Below, in pieces: positions 1 through 8,253 of a DNA stretch of 64,000 bases. Position numbers and translations under genes: made by a program. The notes beneath the pieces were generated by a model, which was given only the letters and a program-made list of their open reading frames with translations, was not told the origin of the DNA and searched no databases. Every line of letters begins with the position of its first letter. Positions within the stretch are counted from its first letter, which is position 1. Source of the stretch: Zongyangia gallinarum (GTDB lineage: Bacteria > Bacillota > Clostridia > Oscillospirales > Ruminococcaceae); NCBI GenBank assembly GCA_904419315.1, contig CAJFQY010000006.1:58488-122487 (forward strand). The letters run 5' to 3'.

Positions 1-246
1 TTTGACGCACTGAAAGGCAACTACACCCTCTTCGCGGATTCCGCTCAAGGTACTGACGGTCCGGAAACCTGCGGCAATTATCTGTGGGTTGAGGTAGACG
101 ACTGGGTCAAATGGGAAAAGAAATTCATCTTTGGTCCCTATATCCATCATGTCACCGGTCTTTTCGGCGATTATGTAGATGTCTTCCAAGAAGTCTGCCG
201 TTACATGGACATTCCTTACGACAACGCAGACAAACCCCTATTTTAA
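1..246 (+). CDS. L-fucose isomerase-like protein, C-terminal fragment (cut by window edge)
   Basis: Reading frame 1 is open from the first base to TAA at 244-246, giving the last 81 residues of a protein whose start lies outside the window. The tail contains GNYLWVEVDDW and FGPYIHHVTG, which align with GSFLWVEVNDW and TGPYIHHAIG near the end of the complete L-fucose-isomerase-like protein at 1593-3014, so the two are paralogues. The family interconverts aldoses and ketoses with a divalent metal, and this C-terminal part helps form the active site. It faces the minus-strand sugar genes and shares a bidirectional hairpin with them. The substrate cannot be read from the fragment. Confidence 0.75.
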   Translation, partial: FDALKGNYTLFADSAQGTDGPETCGNYLWVEVDDWVKWEKKFIFGPYIHHVTGLFGDYVDVFQEVCRYMDIPYDNADKPLF

Positions 247-255
247 ACGCAAAAA

Positions 256-285
256 AGTGCCTCCACAAAAAATTGTGGAGGCACT
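256..285. terminator. Bidirectional intrinsic terminator
   Basis: Perfect 13-bp inverted repeat (AGTGCCTCCACAA and its complement) around an AAAA loop, placed between two converging genes. It is flanked by A-rich sequence on the left, which reads as T-rich on the minus strand. Confidence 0.8.
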
Positions 286-304
286 ACTTTCTGCTCTATT
301 TCTT

Positions 305-1276
305 TTATTTGAGGATGGGTACGTTTTTGATGCAATCATACACCTGCTCCAGGGTGGGCATGGAGGGGATGGCTCCTTTCCCTGTTGTGGTAATAGAACC
401 GGTGGCGTTGCCAAAATCAATGATATCGTGCAGTTCCTGGGCGTTTACCTGATCCACAGGTTTATCCAACTCCAGCACCTTATACAGGACACCGGAGAAG
501 AAGGAATCGCCCGCACCGTTGGTATCAATGGTTTTCACGTCATAGGCGCCCAATTTCACGGTGTTGTCCCCGACCCGGCCGTAAGCGCCGTCCGCAGCCA
601 GGGTAATGGTCATCATTTTGATGCCATACTGCTCCATCAGCAGTTTAGACCCCTGATCCAAATCAGTCAGCCCCGTCAGGAACTCCAGCTCCTCATGGGA
701 AATTTTCACAATATCAGCATATTGCATAGCTTCCAGCATGACATCTTTAGCAGTACCCAGATCCGGCCAGAGGGATTCCCGCAGGTTGGGATCGTAAGAA
801 ATAATCTTGCCCTTGCTCTTGGCATACTTGGCGGCTTCCATGGTAGCGGTGCGGGCCGGTTCATGGGTCATGGACACAGAACCAAAGTGGAAAATCTTGG
901 TGTTGTCAATGAGAGAAAGATCCACCTCATCAAAGGCCAGCATCATATCCGCGCCCGGATTGCGATAGAAGGAAAAACGGCGGTCTCCGGAGGGCAGCAG
1001 CTTGACAAAAGCCAAAGTTGTATTACACGCATCGGTCATCACCACACCCTTGGTATCAATGCCAGCCTGCTCCAGTGTCTCGATACAGACATCACCGAAC
1101 ATGTCCTTGCCTACCTTGCCGATAAACGCTGCCTTTTTTCCTAATTTGGCAACGCCTGCGGCTAGGTTGCAGGGGGCGCCGCCCGGCTTCTGTTCAAAAA
1201 CGATTTTGTTCTCGGGATTGGAATAAGGAGTAAAATCAATAATAAATTCACCCAATGATACTACATCATACATCAT
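305..1276 (-). CDS. PfkB-family sugar kinase, fructokinase-like
   Basis: A 323-residue ATP-dependent sugar kinase of the ribokinase/PfkB family. The first signature (PGGAPCNLAAGVAKLG, about residues 31-46) and the second (DTNGAGDSFFSG, about 251-262, with the catalytic Asp near 257) are both intact. The internal block with FSFYRNPGADMML is typical of bacterial fructokinases, so fructose to fructose 6-phosphate is the best guess. The ATG at 1276 is chosen because AGAGGTG lies 6 bases upstream; the open frame extends 16 codons further without a ribosome site. It is the last gene of the minus-strand sugar cluster but has its own promoter at 1414-1442. Fructose 6-phosphate would feed the transketolase encoded upstream. 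The exact substrate is inferred. Confidence 0.88.
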   Translation of the reverse strand: MMYDVVSLGEFIIDFTPYSNPENKIVFEQKPGGAPCNLAAGVAKLGKKAAFIGKVGKDMFGDVCIETLEQAGIDTKGVVMTDACNTTLAFVKLLPSGDRRFSFYRNPGADMMLAFDEVDLSLIDNTKIFHFGSVSMTHEPARTATMEAAKYAKSKGKIISYDPNLRESLWPDLGTAKDVMLEAMQYADIVKISHEELEFLTGLTDLDQGSKLLMEQYGIKMMTITLAADGAYGRVGDNTVKLGAYDVKTIDTNGAGDSFFSGVLYKVLELDKPVDQVNAQELHDIIDFGNATGSITTTGKGAIPSMPTLEQVYDCIKNVPILK

Positions 1277-1413
1277 TTTACGCACCTCTGTCTTCTCAGA
1301 ATTTCTTCTCATTGTAAAAATCACTTACATTCCATATCCCTCGCAAGATCTGCTTACACGTCTAATTTTCTTTCTTCATGATGTCCATTAGAATATGAAA
1401 TATATCTATTCTT

Positions 1414-1442
1414 ATATTACAAAAATTTTTTCCAACTTGCAA
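1414..1442 (-). promoter_or_regulatory. Sigma-A promoter of the PfkB kinase gene
   Basis: On the minus strand, TTGCAA (1437-1442) and TAATAT (1414-1419) are separated by exactly 17 bases. The palindrome ACTTGCAAGT (1435-1444) covers the -35 box and could be an operator. Confidence 0.6.
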
Positions 1443-1504
1443 GTATATTTATCCATTTTCTGTATTTTCAACAAAAGTCTTTTTAAGATACATCTTTACA
1501 GCAG

Positions 1505-1537
1505 AAAGGGCCCGGCGCGTTAGGCGCCGGGCCCTTT
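1505..1537 (-). terminator. GC-rich hairpin after the isomerase gene
   Basis: Perfect 14-bp inverted repeat (AAAGGGCCCGGCGC and its complement) with a 5-base loop, 55 bases after the stop of the isomerase-like gene. The T-run after the stem is poor, so termination efficiency is uncertain. Confidence 0.6.
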
Positions 1538-1592
1538 CCCATGGATTGCCTATCAGTATCGTTCTGGGAAGAACGGGAATCCCAAAATCCAA

Positions 1593-3014
1593 TTATTTGG
1601 AACCTCTCAGCCATGCCTGGATTTCCTTTTCTTCCGGATCGACCGGATCGGGAGTAATCCCCAGGTACTTACATGCCTCGTACATCACCGGGACGATGTA
1701 CTCATGAATGCCAATGGCATGATGGATATAAGGACCGGTGATGACCTTTTCCTCCCACAGGGGCCAATCATTGACCTCCACCCAGAGGAAGGAGCCGCGG
1801 GAGAACCGGCCATGATAGCCTTTGGCCTTGCCCATGAGCAGGGAGTACTCTCCATGGTCGCCGTCGAAGCGGATGATGGAGATATCCCCGCCCTTGATTT
1901 CGCCCTCGCCGGTACCCTGGGACTGGGACGGGAAGGTAAAGTGGGTGCGGAATTTGCCGTCGGTCATAAGAGAGGGCGGGAAGTTGCCGCAGTGGAAAAG
2001 CAGTTCTCCATTCTCATTATCCCAATCCCGGACGGTGATATCGGCGAAGAAGGCCGGTTTCTGTCCGAAGGTCGCAGCCTGCGCCATAACAGATGAGATA
2101 GCGCCGCAGATATCGGTTTCACATGCTACCGGGAAGCCCTCCTCGGTGAGCAGGCCATTGGCAAGGCAGGGCATAATGTCCATGCAGTCCTGCATGGCGT
2201 TCCAGCACTGGATCGCAGCACAGTTGCACTGGTATTCGTCTGCAAAGGACTTCATGGCAAGCTTCATGGCTGCCACCCGGATGATATACTTCTCCTCTAC
2301 CCCCTGGCAGTTTATTTTCTTTTTGATGTCTGCCACAGTGGCTTTCAGCTCGTCGCTGTTTTCTGCTTCCAATGCCTTTGTCTTCATTTCCAGCTCTGTC
2401 AAAGAGATGGGATGGGTTTCAATGCCGAATTTCTCCAGCAGCTCACCCTCATTGCAGATAACAGACCAGAAACCGGCCGGACGGGTATCGATTTGAAGAA
2501 TTCTTGTCTTTTTAAAATGCTTGACCACATTGGCAGTGCGGATAAAGTTGTCAAAACCTCTGGCAAATACTTCGCTATCCAGGGTGGAGTTGGTAATATA
2601 GGTGAATTTCACCCCGAAGCGACGGAGCACTTTGCCGGTGGCAAACATACCGCATTGGGTATCCCGCAACCGTTGTCCATCGGGCAGGGGGGCTTCATCC
2701 CGGGGACCCCACAGCAGGGTGGGTTTCCCTACTTCTCTGGCGATGCGGGCCACAGAATCCTCTGTACCAAAATTGCAGTGGGGGATGAAGATGGCGTCTA
2801 CCTTGTTGACCTTCATCTTCTGGATGATAGCTTCCACATCCCTGATATTATCAACAATCAAGCCCTCTTCGTTGATATCTTCAATTCCCACGATCTCGAT
2901 GCGATCGGTATATTCCTCCAGCTTTTCCCGGATCAGCTTATTGAATTTGATAGCGTCCGGCACACTGAAGATAGTTCTTCGGGTGGGGATATAACCAAGA
3001 ATCAATTTTTCCAT
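1593..3014 (-). CDS. L-fucose isomerase-like sugar isomerase
   Basis: A 473-residue protein resembling the L-fucose/D-arabinose isomerase superfamily, but about 120 residues shorter than classical FucI. Recognisable parts are an N-terminal Rossmann-like half (KLILGYIPTRRTIF onward), a central metal-ligand region around CETDICGAISSVM, and a C-terminal domain with GSFLWVEVNDW and GPYIHH. Members convert aldoses to ketoses in the cytoplasm; the sugar here is unknown. The ATG at 3014 has GGAGGA a few bases upstream. It follows the split transketolase genes on the same strand, with a hairpin in the 138-base gap. A paralogue fragment sits at the left edge, so the locus encodes two such isomerases. 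Confidence 0.75.
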   Translation of the reverse strand: MEKLILGYIPTRRTIFSVPDAIKFNKLIREKLEEYTDRIEIVGIEDINEEGLIVDNIRDVEAIIQKMKVNKVDAIFIPHCNFGTEDSVARIAREVGKPTLLWGPRDEAPLPDGQRLRDTQCGMFATGKVLRRFGVKFTYITNSTLDSEVFARGFDNFIRTANVVKHFKKTRILQIDTRPAGFWSVICNEGELLEKFGIETHPISLTELEMKTKALEAENSDELKATVADIKKKINCQGVEEKYIIRVAAMKLAMKSFADEYQCNCAAIQCWNAMQDCMDIMPCLANGLLTEEGFPVACETDICGAISSVMAQAATFGQKPAFFADITVRDWDNENGELLFHCGNFPPSLMTDGKFRTHFTFPSQSQGTGEGEIKGGDISIIRFDGDHGEYSLLMGKAKGYHGRFSRGSFLWVEVNDWPLWEEKVITGPYIHHAIGIHEYIVPVMYEACKYLGITPDPVDPEEKEIQAWLRGSK

Positions 3015-3100
3015 GAATGATCCTCCTTTTGTGGTTTTCCTATGTTTTTTCAGAAGAAGTAAGGATAAAATGCAGAGCCTCTCTGCCAATGAAGGTAAAC

Positions 3101-3131
3101 AAAATCTCCTTATTAGAAATAAGGAGATTTT
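3101..3131 (-). terminator. Hairpin between transketolase and isomerase genes
   Basis: Perfect 13-bp AT-rich inverted repeat (AAAATCTCCTTAT and its complement) with a 5-base loop, 21 bases after the transketolase stop. No clean T-run follows on the minus strand, so it may be a partial terminator or an RNA-processing stem that lowers isomerase expression. Confidence 0.5.
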
Positions 3132-3152
3132 GTCGCTCTGCTTTAGTTTCGC

Positions 3153-4091
3153 TTATTTCTTCGCGATGACTTTCTTTGCAGCCTCTGCAATATCCTCTGG
3201 TCTCATATGATATTTCTCCTGGAGGAAGGGCAGGAAGCCAACTTCGCCAAAGTGATCTTTCACACCGATGGCCTCAGTGGGAACAAAGACACCGCGCTCG
3301 GAGAAGTCTTCCAGAATAGCGGAACGCAGACCGCCGATAATATTGTGGTTCTCTGCAGTGACCAGGCATCCGGTCTTCTTGACAGAAGCCGCGATGGTCT
3401 CGCCATCCAGAGGTTTAATGGTATGTACGTTGAGGATCTCAGCATTGATGCCGTCTTTTGCAAGAATATCGGCAGCTTTCTGTGCCTCAGCAACCATATA
3501 GCCAGAAGCGGCGATGGTTACATCTGCGCCCTCTTTGAGCAATTCCGCCTTGAACAGATCAAACTCAAAGTCGCCTTCATGGACGTCCTGAGCCTCTGTT
3601 CTCTGATGACGGATGTACATAGCATGGGGATAATCATTGATGACCGGCAGTGCCTTGATAAACTCAGCAGCATCAGCTGGCTCATAGATGACCATGGTGG
3701 GGATGGAGCGCATAACGCCAATATCCTCCATGCCCATATGGGTTCCGCCGTTGGTCTCTGCACAGATGCCAGGGTCGGTACCAATAAGTTTAACATTTCT
3801 CTTTGCATAGCAAACAGAAATTGCAATCTGATCGCATGCCCGGCGGGTGAGGAAGGGGGTAAAGGTAGCAACATAGGGCTTAAAGCCATAGGCGCTCAAA
3901 CCTGCCGCATATTCTACCATCATCTGTTCAGCAATACCCACGTCCAACGCTCTGTCGGGGAATTCCAGTCTCAGCTTTTCACTACCATGCGCTTTTGCCA
4001 AGTCGGCGTCAATAAAGACCACCTTTTCATCTTTACGCATTAATTTAGTAAATTCTTCATGAAAGATTGGTTTCATTAATGTTTTGCTCAT
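3153..4091 (-). CDS. Split transketolase, C-terminal (pyrimidine-binding) subunit
   Basis: A 312-residue subunit matching the pyrimidine-binding and C-terminal domains of transketolase. The catalytic glutamate that activates thiamine diphosphate is E55 in DVGIAEQMM. The partner half is encoded 13 bases upstream; together they make a full two-carbon-transfer enzyme, as in other split transketolases. GGAGGGG precedes the ATG at 4091. Association with isomerases, a PfkB kinase and a sugar ABC transporter suggests use on a specific imported sugar rather than general pentose metabolism, which is inference. A second split pair lies at 45200-46953, so the two are not simple replacements for each other. 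Confidence 0.88.
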   Translation of the reverse strand: MSKTLMKPIFHEEFTKLMRKDEKVVFIDADLAKAHGSEKLRLEFPDRALDVGIAEQMMVEYAAGLSAYGFKPYVATFTPFLTRRACDQIAISVCYAKRNVKLIGTDPGICAETNGGTHMGMEDIGVMRSIPTMVIYEPADAAEFIKALPVINDYPHAMYIRHQRTEAQDVHEGDFEFDLFKAELLKEGADVTIAASGYMVAEAQKAADILAKDGINAEILNVHTIKPLDGETIAASVKKTGCLVTAENHNIIGGLRSAILEDFSERGVFVPTEAIGVKDHFGEVGFLPFLQEKYHMRPEDIAEAAKKVIAKK

Positions 4092-4104
4092 TCTATTCCC
4101 CTCC

Positions 4105-4929
4105 TTACTTTACTTCGCTGTACATCTGTGCAGCCTTTTCGCCGGCAATGCCCATATGATGGCAGCCAACCTGATCCGCTTCTGCGAAGGAAACGCCCTT
4201 ACCTTTGGTTGTGTGCAGGATAATCATGGACGGCTTGTTATTTTTGCCTTTTGCTTTTGCCAAACAGATGGTCTTATAGATAGCATCCATGTCATGGCCG
4301 TCGCACTCGAATACGTTGAATCCGAAGGACTCCCATTTATCCATAATGGGTTCAAGAGAAACCATATTATCAACCCAGTCATCGATCTGGGCTTTATTAT
4401 AATCGGTAAACGCAATCAAGTTGCCCAGCTTCTGCTGAGAAGCGGTCATAGCGGCCTCCCAAATAGAACCTTCCTGACTCTCGCCATCACCCAGAATCGC
4501 ATAGATATATGCGCCATCCTTCATAATCTGCGAGCCTTTAGCCAGTCCAACAGCACATCCAAAGCCCTGTCCCAAGGAACCGGCAGTGAAGTCAATACCC
4601 GGAGTTTTATTCATATCGCAGTGGCTGGGGAGGTTGGTATTAGGTGCATTCAAAGTTTTCAGCCAATCCATGGGGAAAAAGCCTTTCAGGGCCAGAGTTG
4701 CATACAGGGTGGGGCCTGCGTGTCCTTTAGACATAACCACTCTGTCTCTGCCTTCCATTTGAGGATTCTTAGGATCAACGTTCAACACTTTATAGTAAAG
4801 AACGGTGATCAGCTCAACGCAAGACATACAGCCGCCAAGGTGGCCAGCTCCATGAGTAGCAATGGCATCACAGGTGTGATAGCGAATTTCTTTTGCTTTC
4901 TCTTTCAAATCAACTTCTGGAAAACTCAT
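4105..4929 (-). CDS. Split transketolase, N-terminal (diphosphate-binding) subunit
   Basis: A 274-residue protein corresponding to the thiamine diphosphate pyrophosphate-binding domain. The ThDP motif GDGESQEGSIWEA begins at residue 147 and ends with the metal ligand N178 in DYNKAQID. SKGHAGPTLY (about 67-76) and TAGSLGQGFG (about 115-124) are typical of transketolase. The ATG at 4929 follows AGGAGGGAT. It is the first gene of the transketolase-isomerase transcript. A good promoter at 5228-5256 leaves a leader of about 290 bases with three stems, so post-initiation control is plausible. Confidence 0.88.
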   Translation of the reverse strand: MSFPEVDLKEKAKEIRYHTCDAIATHGAGHLGGCMSCVELITVLYYKVLNVDPKNPQMEGRDRVVMSKGHAGPTLYATLALKGFFPMDWLKTLNAPNTNLPSHCDMNKTPGIDFTAGSLGQGFGCAVGLAKGSQIMKDGAYIYAILGDGESQEGSIWEAAMTASQQKLGNLIAFTDYNKAQIDDWVDNMVSLEPIMDKWESFGFNVFECDGHDMDAIYKTICLAKAKGKNNKPSMIILHTTKGKGVSFAEADQVGCHHMGIAGEKAAQMYSEVK

Positions 4930-5033
4930 AGTATCCCTCCTGATTTAAATTACTGATAGGCTGTACATATATGCAATCTGCACAAACGAGGCCAGTTCAT
5001 ACATCACACATACGCACATCTCACTCTATTAAG

Positions 5034-5185
5034 ATAGGGCGTCCCTATTCCTAATCACCTAGTAAATCAGGATTGCAGCTATACGCTGCTATCCTACCCA
5101 ACTTTACACAATAATTGTATATACATACTAAAAATTCAGATGTTAGTTCTTAAATTCTACGAAATATATACGAACAACATCTGAA
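5034..5185 (-). promoter_or_regulatory. Structured 5' leader of the transketolase operon
   Basis: Between the predicted start site and the transketolase ATG are three separate stems: TTCAGATGTT with its complement (5135-5144 and 5176-5185); GGAT-GCAGC with GCTGC-ATCC around a TATAC loop (5070-5094, one symmetrical mismatch); and ATAGGG with CCCTAT around a 3-base loop (5034-5048). Such an array in a leader of about 290 bases could be a riboswitch or other RNA regulator. I do not recognise the class. Confidence 0.4.
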
Positions 5186-5227
5186 AATAACCGGAAATAA
5201 GTTTGGAAATCTCCGTATTATGTCCTC

Positions 5228-5256
5228 ATTATATACCAGTTATTCTCTAAAATCAA
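5228..5256 (-). promoter_or_regulatory. Sigma-A promoter of the transketolase operon
   Basis: On the minus strand, TTGATT (5251-5256), a 17-base spacer and a consensus TATAAT (5228-5233). Confidence 0.65.
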
Positions 5257-5601
5257 TGTTTTTAAGGAACTTCATCCATGAAATTAGTTGTTTTTTCTTT
5301 TAGCGGTGAATAATACATTTTTTTATCTATTTTCACTAAATTGCATTGTTCCCTTTTATTCATTTAATCAAGGAAAAATGTCTTTATTGTAAATTCTGAG
5401 GATATCGAAAAGATTTGTCCCACAAATACCCCTTCTTTCATGCAAAATCAATAGCCCAACTAGGTTTATTCATAATTTAGACACAATTACTTTCTGCCAT
5501 TTTTTTGTTAGTCGTGTTACAGTTCAGGTGGATTTCCTTCTTAATCGGCAAAATATGTACCGCATATTGTTCCCATCTTTCCGTATTTGGCGACTGTTTC
5601 A

Positions 5602-5630
5602 TTGTGTTTTGATGCTTGCAATGCTATAAT
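5602..5630 (+). promoter_or_regulatory. Extended -10 promoter of the ROK kinase gene
   Basis: TTGTGT (5602-5607), a 17-base spacer and TATAAT (5625-5630) preceded by TGC, an extended -10. The inverted repeat TGCAAT / ATTGCA (5617-5622 and 5629-5634) surrounds the -10 box and may be an operator. Confidence 0.65.
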
Positions 5631-5662
5631 TGCATCATGAATAAATTAAAAAGGAGGAAGTT

Positions 5663-6589
5663 ATGTTTTTCTATAAATATGTACTGGCGATTGATATCGG
5701 CGGTTCAAAAATGCTCGCCTCCATTGTTGACAGCGACGGTAATCCCGCCATTGTTTTCCGCAAAGAATTCTCTTCGGCGGTCAGTGTCTCCTCGTTAACG
5801 GAAGATATTCTCACTACAGCTAAAAAAGCGATGGATGCTACCAAGCGAAAGGCGGAAGCCATCGGTGTTACCATCCCAGGTGTAGCCGACACGATCCGGG
5901 GACTTTGGCATTATGCGCCCTTCTCCGGAGTTAGCAACTTTCCTATTGGCCATATTTTAGAGGAGGCTTTTCATCTGCCAGTGTTTATTGACAACGATGT
6001 CAATGCTTGCGCATTGGGCGAACGGATGTACGGTTGTTGTAGAGATACAGACGACTTCGCCTGGATTACCATTAGCAATGGGGTTGGAGGAGCTATTTTT
6101 TCCAGCGGCCAGTTAATTCGTGGTTTTTCCAACGGTGCCGGTGAGATTGGCCATATTGTAGTAGAACCAGACGGAAATTTATGCCCCTGTTCACATCGCG
6201 GCTGCCTGGAAGCACACGCTTCTGGAAGAGCAATTGCCGCTGCTTACGAGAAGATGACAGGTATGCAGAGTACAGCTAAAAAAATCGCGCAGCTTGCCCG
6301 CATTGGTGATCAGGCTGCTCGTCAGGTTTATAACCAAACCGGTTTTTATCTTGGTAAAGCTGCTTCCTATATTGCTAACATTGTGAATCCAGAAAAAATT
6401 GTTTTTGGTGGTGGTGTATCCATGGATTTTGACCTTTTAGAGGGCAGTATCCGAGATGCTTTGGACCAAATGGCATTTACTACAACCAATCAAAGTTTAA
6501 AATTATGTAAAACTGCTCTAGATTATAATGCTGCACTGATTGGTGCCGCAACTGTAGCACAGACGAAAGGTGGTAAATATATTGCGTAG
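5663..6589 (+). CDS. ROK-family sugar kinase
   Basis: A 308-residue cytoplasmic ATP-dependent hexose kinase of the ROK family. The N-terminal phosphate loop DIGGSK (11-16), the sugar and catalytic site IDNDVNACALGE, and the zinc motif CPCSHRGCLEAHASG are present. There is no N-terminal helix-turn-helix, so it is a kinase rather than a ROK repressor. GGAGGAAG precedes the ATG. The next gene, a SIS-domain isomerase, overlaps its last codons, so kinase and isomerase are probably made together and act in sequence on one sugar. The substrate (glucose, fructose, mannose, N-acetyl sugars or another) cannot be fixed from sequence. Confidence 0.85.
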   Translation: MFFYKYVLAIDIGGSKMLASIVDSDGNPAIVFRKEFSSAVSVSSLTEDILTTAKKAMDATKRKAEAIGVTIPGVADTIRGLWHYAPFSGVSNFPIGHILEEAFHLPVFIDNDVNACALGERMYGCCRDTDDFAWITISNGVGGAIFSSGQLIRGFSNGAGEIGHIVVEPDGNLCPCSHRGCLEAHASGRAIAAAYEKMTGMQSTAKKIAQLARIGDQAARQVYNQTGFYLGKAASYIANIVNPEKIVFGGGVSMDFDLLEGSIRDALDQMAFTTTNQSLKLCKTALDYNAALIGAATVAQTKGGKYIA

Positions 6590-7136
6590 TACACAGGATT
6601 ATATCAATACCCTTAAAGACGAGCTCGATCGTCTCCAAACTGATGAAATTGATTCTGTTATCCGGCTGCTCAAAAAAACAAAAGGAAGCAGTACTCAGAT
6701 CTTTCTTGCTGGCAATGGTGGAAGTGCCGCTACCGTTAATCATTTCATGTGTGATTTTTCTAAAAATGCTGTTCCAGGAGATATTGGGCGTTTTCGAGTG
6801 ATATCTCTTGCCAATTCTGTTAGCTCCATTACCGCTCTTGGCAATGATTTCACCTATAGTGACGTTTTTGTCGAGCAACTAAAAAATCTTATGAATGACG
6901 GAGATATCCTTATTGCGGTGTCCGCTAGCGGTAACTCTCCCAATATTATCAAAGCCTGTGAGTATGTCAAGTCTAGAAAGGGCGTTGTGGTTGGCTTGAC
7001 TGGATTTGATGGAGGACGGCTCCATCGCCTGGCTGATCTTCCCGTTCACTGTGACTGTGACTGCATTGAGCAGGTGGAGGATATGCACCTAATGGTACTG
7101 CACATTCTTGTATGCGCCTTTAAATTTGGATTTTAG
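6582..7136 (+). CDS. SIS-domain sugar phosphate isomerase, GmhA-like
   Basis: A protein of about 184 residues with one SIS domain, closest in layout to phosphoheptose isomerase (GmhA). The phosphosugar-binding segments AGNGGSAATVNHF and SASGNSPNI and the C-terminal catalytic helix region EQVEDMHLMVLH are visible. The TTG at 6582 is preferred because AGGTGG (6568-6573) lies 8 bases before it; a GTG at 6570 is possible but has no ribosome site. Either start overlaps the end of the ROK gene, implying translational coupling. GmhA-type enzymes act on seven-carbon phosphates, but here the companion genes are for sugar catabolism, so another ketose phosphate is more likely (inference). Confidence 0.75.
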   Translation: MRSTQDYINTLKDELDRLQTDEIDSVIRLLKKTKGSSTQIFLAGNGGSAATVNHFMCDFSKNAVPGDIGRFRVISLANSVSSITALGNDFTYSDVFVEQLKNLMNDGDILIAVSASGNSPNIIKACEYVKSRKGVVVGLTGFDGGRLHRLADLPVHCDCDCIEQVEDMHLMVLHILVCAFKFGF

Positions 7137-7155
7137 GCAAGTTATTTCATAAAAC

Positions 7156-7190
7156 AAAAATAGGGATGGATTTAATCCATCCCTATTTTT
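7156..7190 (+). terminator. Intrinsic terminator of the ROK-SIS operon
   Basis: Perfect 15-bp inverted repeat (arms 7156-7170 and 7176-7190) with a 5-base loop, ending in six T residues. Confidence 0.9.
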
Positions 7191-7207
7191 TCAAGGAAAC
7201 CAAAAAT

Positions 7208-7239
7208 AAAGAGACGCACAATTGCTTGTGCGTCTCTTT
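7208..7239 (-). terminator. Intrinsic terminator of the ABC transporter operon
   Basis: Perfect 14-bp stem (AAAGAGACGCACAA and its complement) with a TTGC loop, followed on the minus strand by TATTTTTGG, 21 bases after the permease stop. Confidence 0.88.
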
Positions 7240-7259
7240 CATGTGGGGTATGTATTAGA

Positions 7260-8252
7260 TTAGAACTTCTGTCTGCTCTTTCTGATGATGTCCAGATAAA
7301 CAGCTGCCAGGATGATAACACCTTTAACAATATACTGCCAGAAGGAGTTAACGTTCAGCAGGTTAAGGCCGTTGGACATAAACTGGATAACCAGGATACC
7401 GACCATTACGCCGCCGAGTTTACCAACACCGCCCAGGAAGGAGACGCCGCCCAGAACGGAAGCCGCGATGGCGTCCATCTCAGCGCCTTGTCCTGCAACA
7501 GGCTGGCCAGAGTACATACGAGCCGCCAGAACAATACCAGCGATGGAGGAGAAGATACCGGACAGGGTGTAAACGATGATCTTAACCTTCTTAATGCTGA
7601 TACCAGAGAATCTTGCAGCCTCTTCGTTACCACCAACGGCATACAGGTGACGGCCAAATTTAGACTGGCCCAAAACAATAACCATGATGATGAAGAGAAC
7701 CAGGGAGATAACAACAGGGATGGGAATAAACCCAAGGTAACCAGTACCAATGACGTTGAACTCGTCAACCAGGCAGCGGATGGGCTGGCCGTTTGCATAA
7801 ACGTAAGCGACACCACGTCCGATGAACTGGGTGGCCAGGGTTACAACGAAGGGAGGCATGCCAGTGTAAGCGATAATGAAGCCGTTGACAACGCCGAACA
7901 AGGCACCGATCAAGAAGCCGAGGAGCATGGCCAGCCAGATGTTCATGCCATTGTTGGAAATGAAGCCGGCGGTCAGGGTACCGGATACGGCAACAACGGA
8001 ACCAACGGACAGGTCAATGCCGTTGATGATAATCGCCATGGTCAAACCGAGAGCCAGGTTCCAGGTTGTTGTTGCCTGACGGAGAACGTTAGAAAAGTTA
8101 TCCCAAGTAAGGAACACCGGGGAAAGGATGGTCATAACAACGACCAGAATCAGGAAAGCGAGCAGGACTGCGACATTTTCTTTAAAATAGGTGACAACGC
8201 CGCGTCCAAATCTTACAAAAATGTTATCATTTTTTACTGCTTGAGCCGCCAT
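7260..8252 (-). CDS. Ribose-type ABC transporter permease (RbsC-like)
   Basis: A 330-residue inner-membrane permease of the branched-chain/ribose (BPD_transp_2) family with about eight to ten hydrophobic segments and the family signature GIDLSVGSVVAVSGTL. It would form the channel of the sugar importer with the ATPase encoded immediately upstream. The ATG at 8252 has AGGAGG 8 bases before it; the longer frame from 8273 lacks a ribosome site and would overlap the ATPase gene. Only one base separates the ATPase stop codon from this ATG, so translation is coupled. Two binding lipoproteins upstream could deliver substrate. Pentoses or related sugars are the usual cargo of the family; the actual cargo is unknown. 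Confidence 0.9.
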   Translation of the reverse strand: MAAQAVKNDNIFVRFGRGVVTYFKENVAVLLAFLILVVVMTILSPVFLTWDNFSNVLRQATTTWNLALGLTMAIIINGIDLSVGSVVAVSGTLTAGFISNNGMNIWLAMLLGFLIGALFGVVNGFIIAYTGMPPFVVTLATQFIGRGVAYVYANGQPIRCLVDEFNVIGTGYLGFIPIPVVISLVLFIIMVIVLGQSKFGRHLYAVGGNEEAARFSGISIKKVKIIVYTLSGIFSSIAGIVLAARMYSGQPVAGQGAEMDAIAASVLGGVSFLGGVGKLGGVMVGILVIQFMSNGLNLLNVNSFWQYIVKGVIILAAVYLDIIRKSRQKF

Positions 8253-8253
8253 T

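Larger units (their letters stand above)
1277..1592. other. Intergenic region with kinase promoter and upstream hairpin
   Basis: A 316-base AT-rich gap. It holds a strong minus-strand promoter (1414-1442) with a 10-bp palindrome over its -35 box, and the GC-rich hairpin that ends the isomerase transcript (1505-1537). The kinase leader from the promoter to the ATG is about 130 bases. No coding potential was seen. Confidence 0.6.
4930..5662. other. Divergent intergenic region with two promoters and a structured leader
   Basis: A 733-base AT-rich gap between the minus-strand transketolase operon and the plus-strand ROK kinase gene. It carries the transketolase promoter (5228-5256), a leader with three hairpins (5034-5185), and the ROK promoter (5602-5630). 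The stretch 5260-5590 shows no ORF with a ribosome site and no further repeats that I could recognise. Confidence 0.6.
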
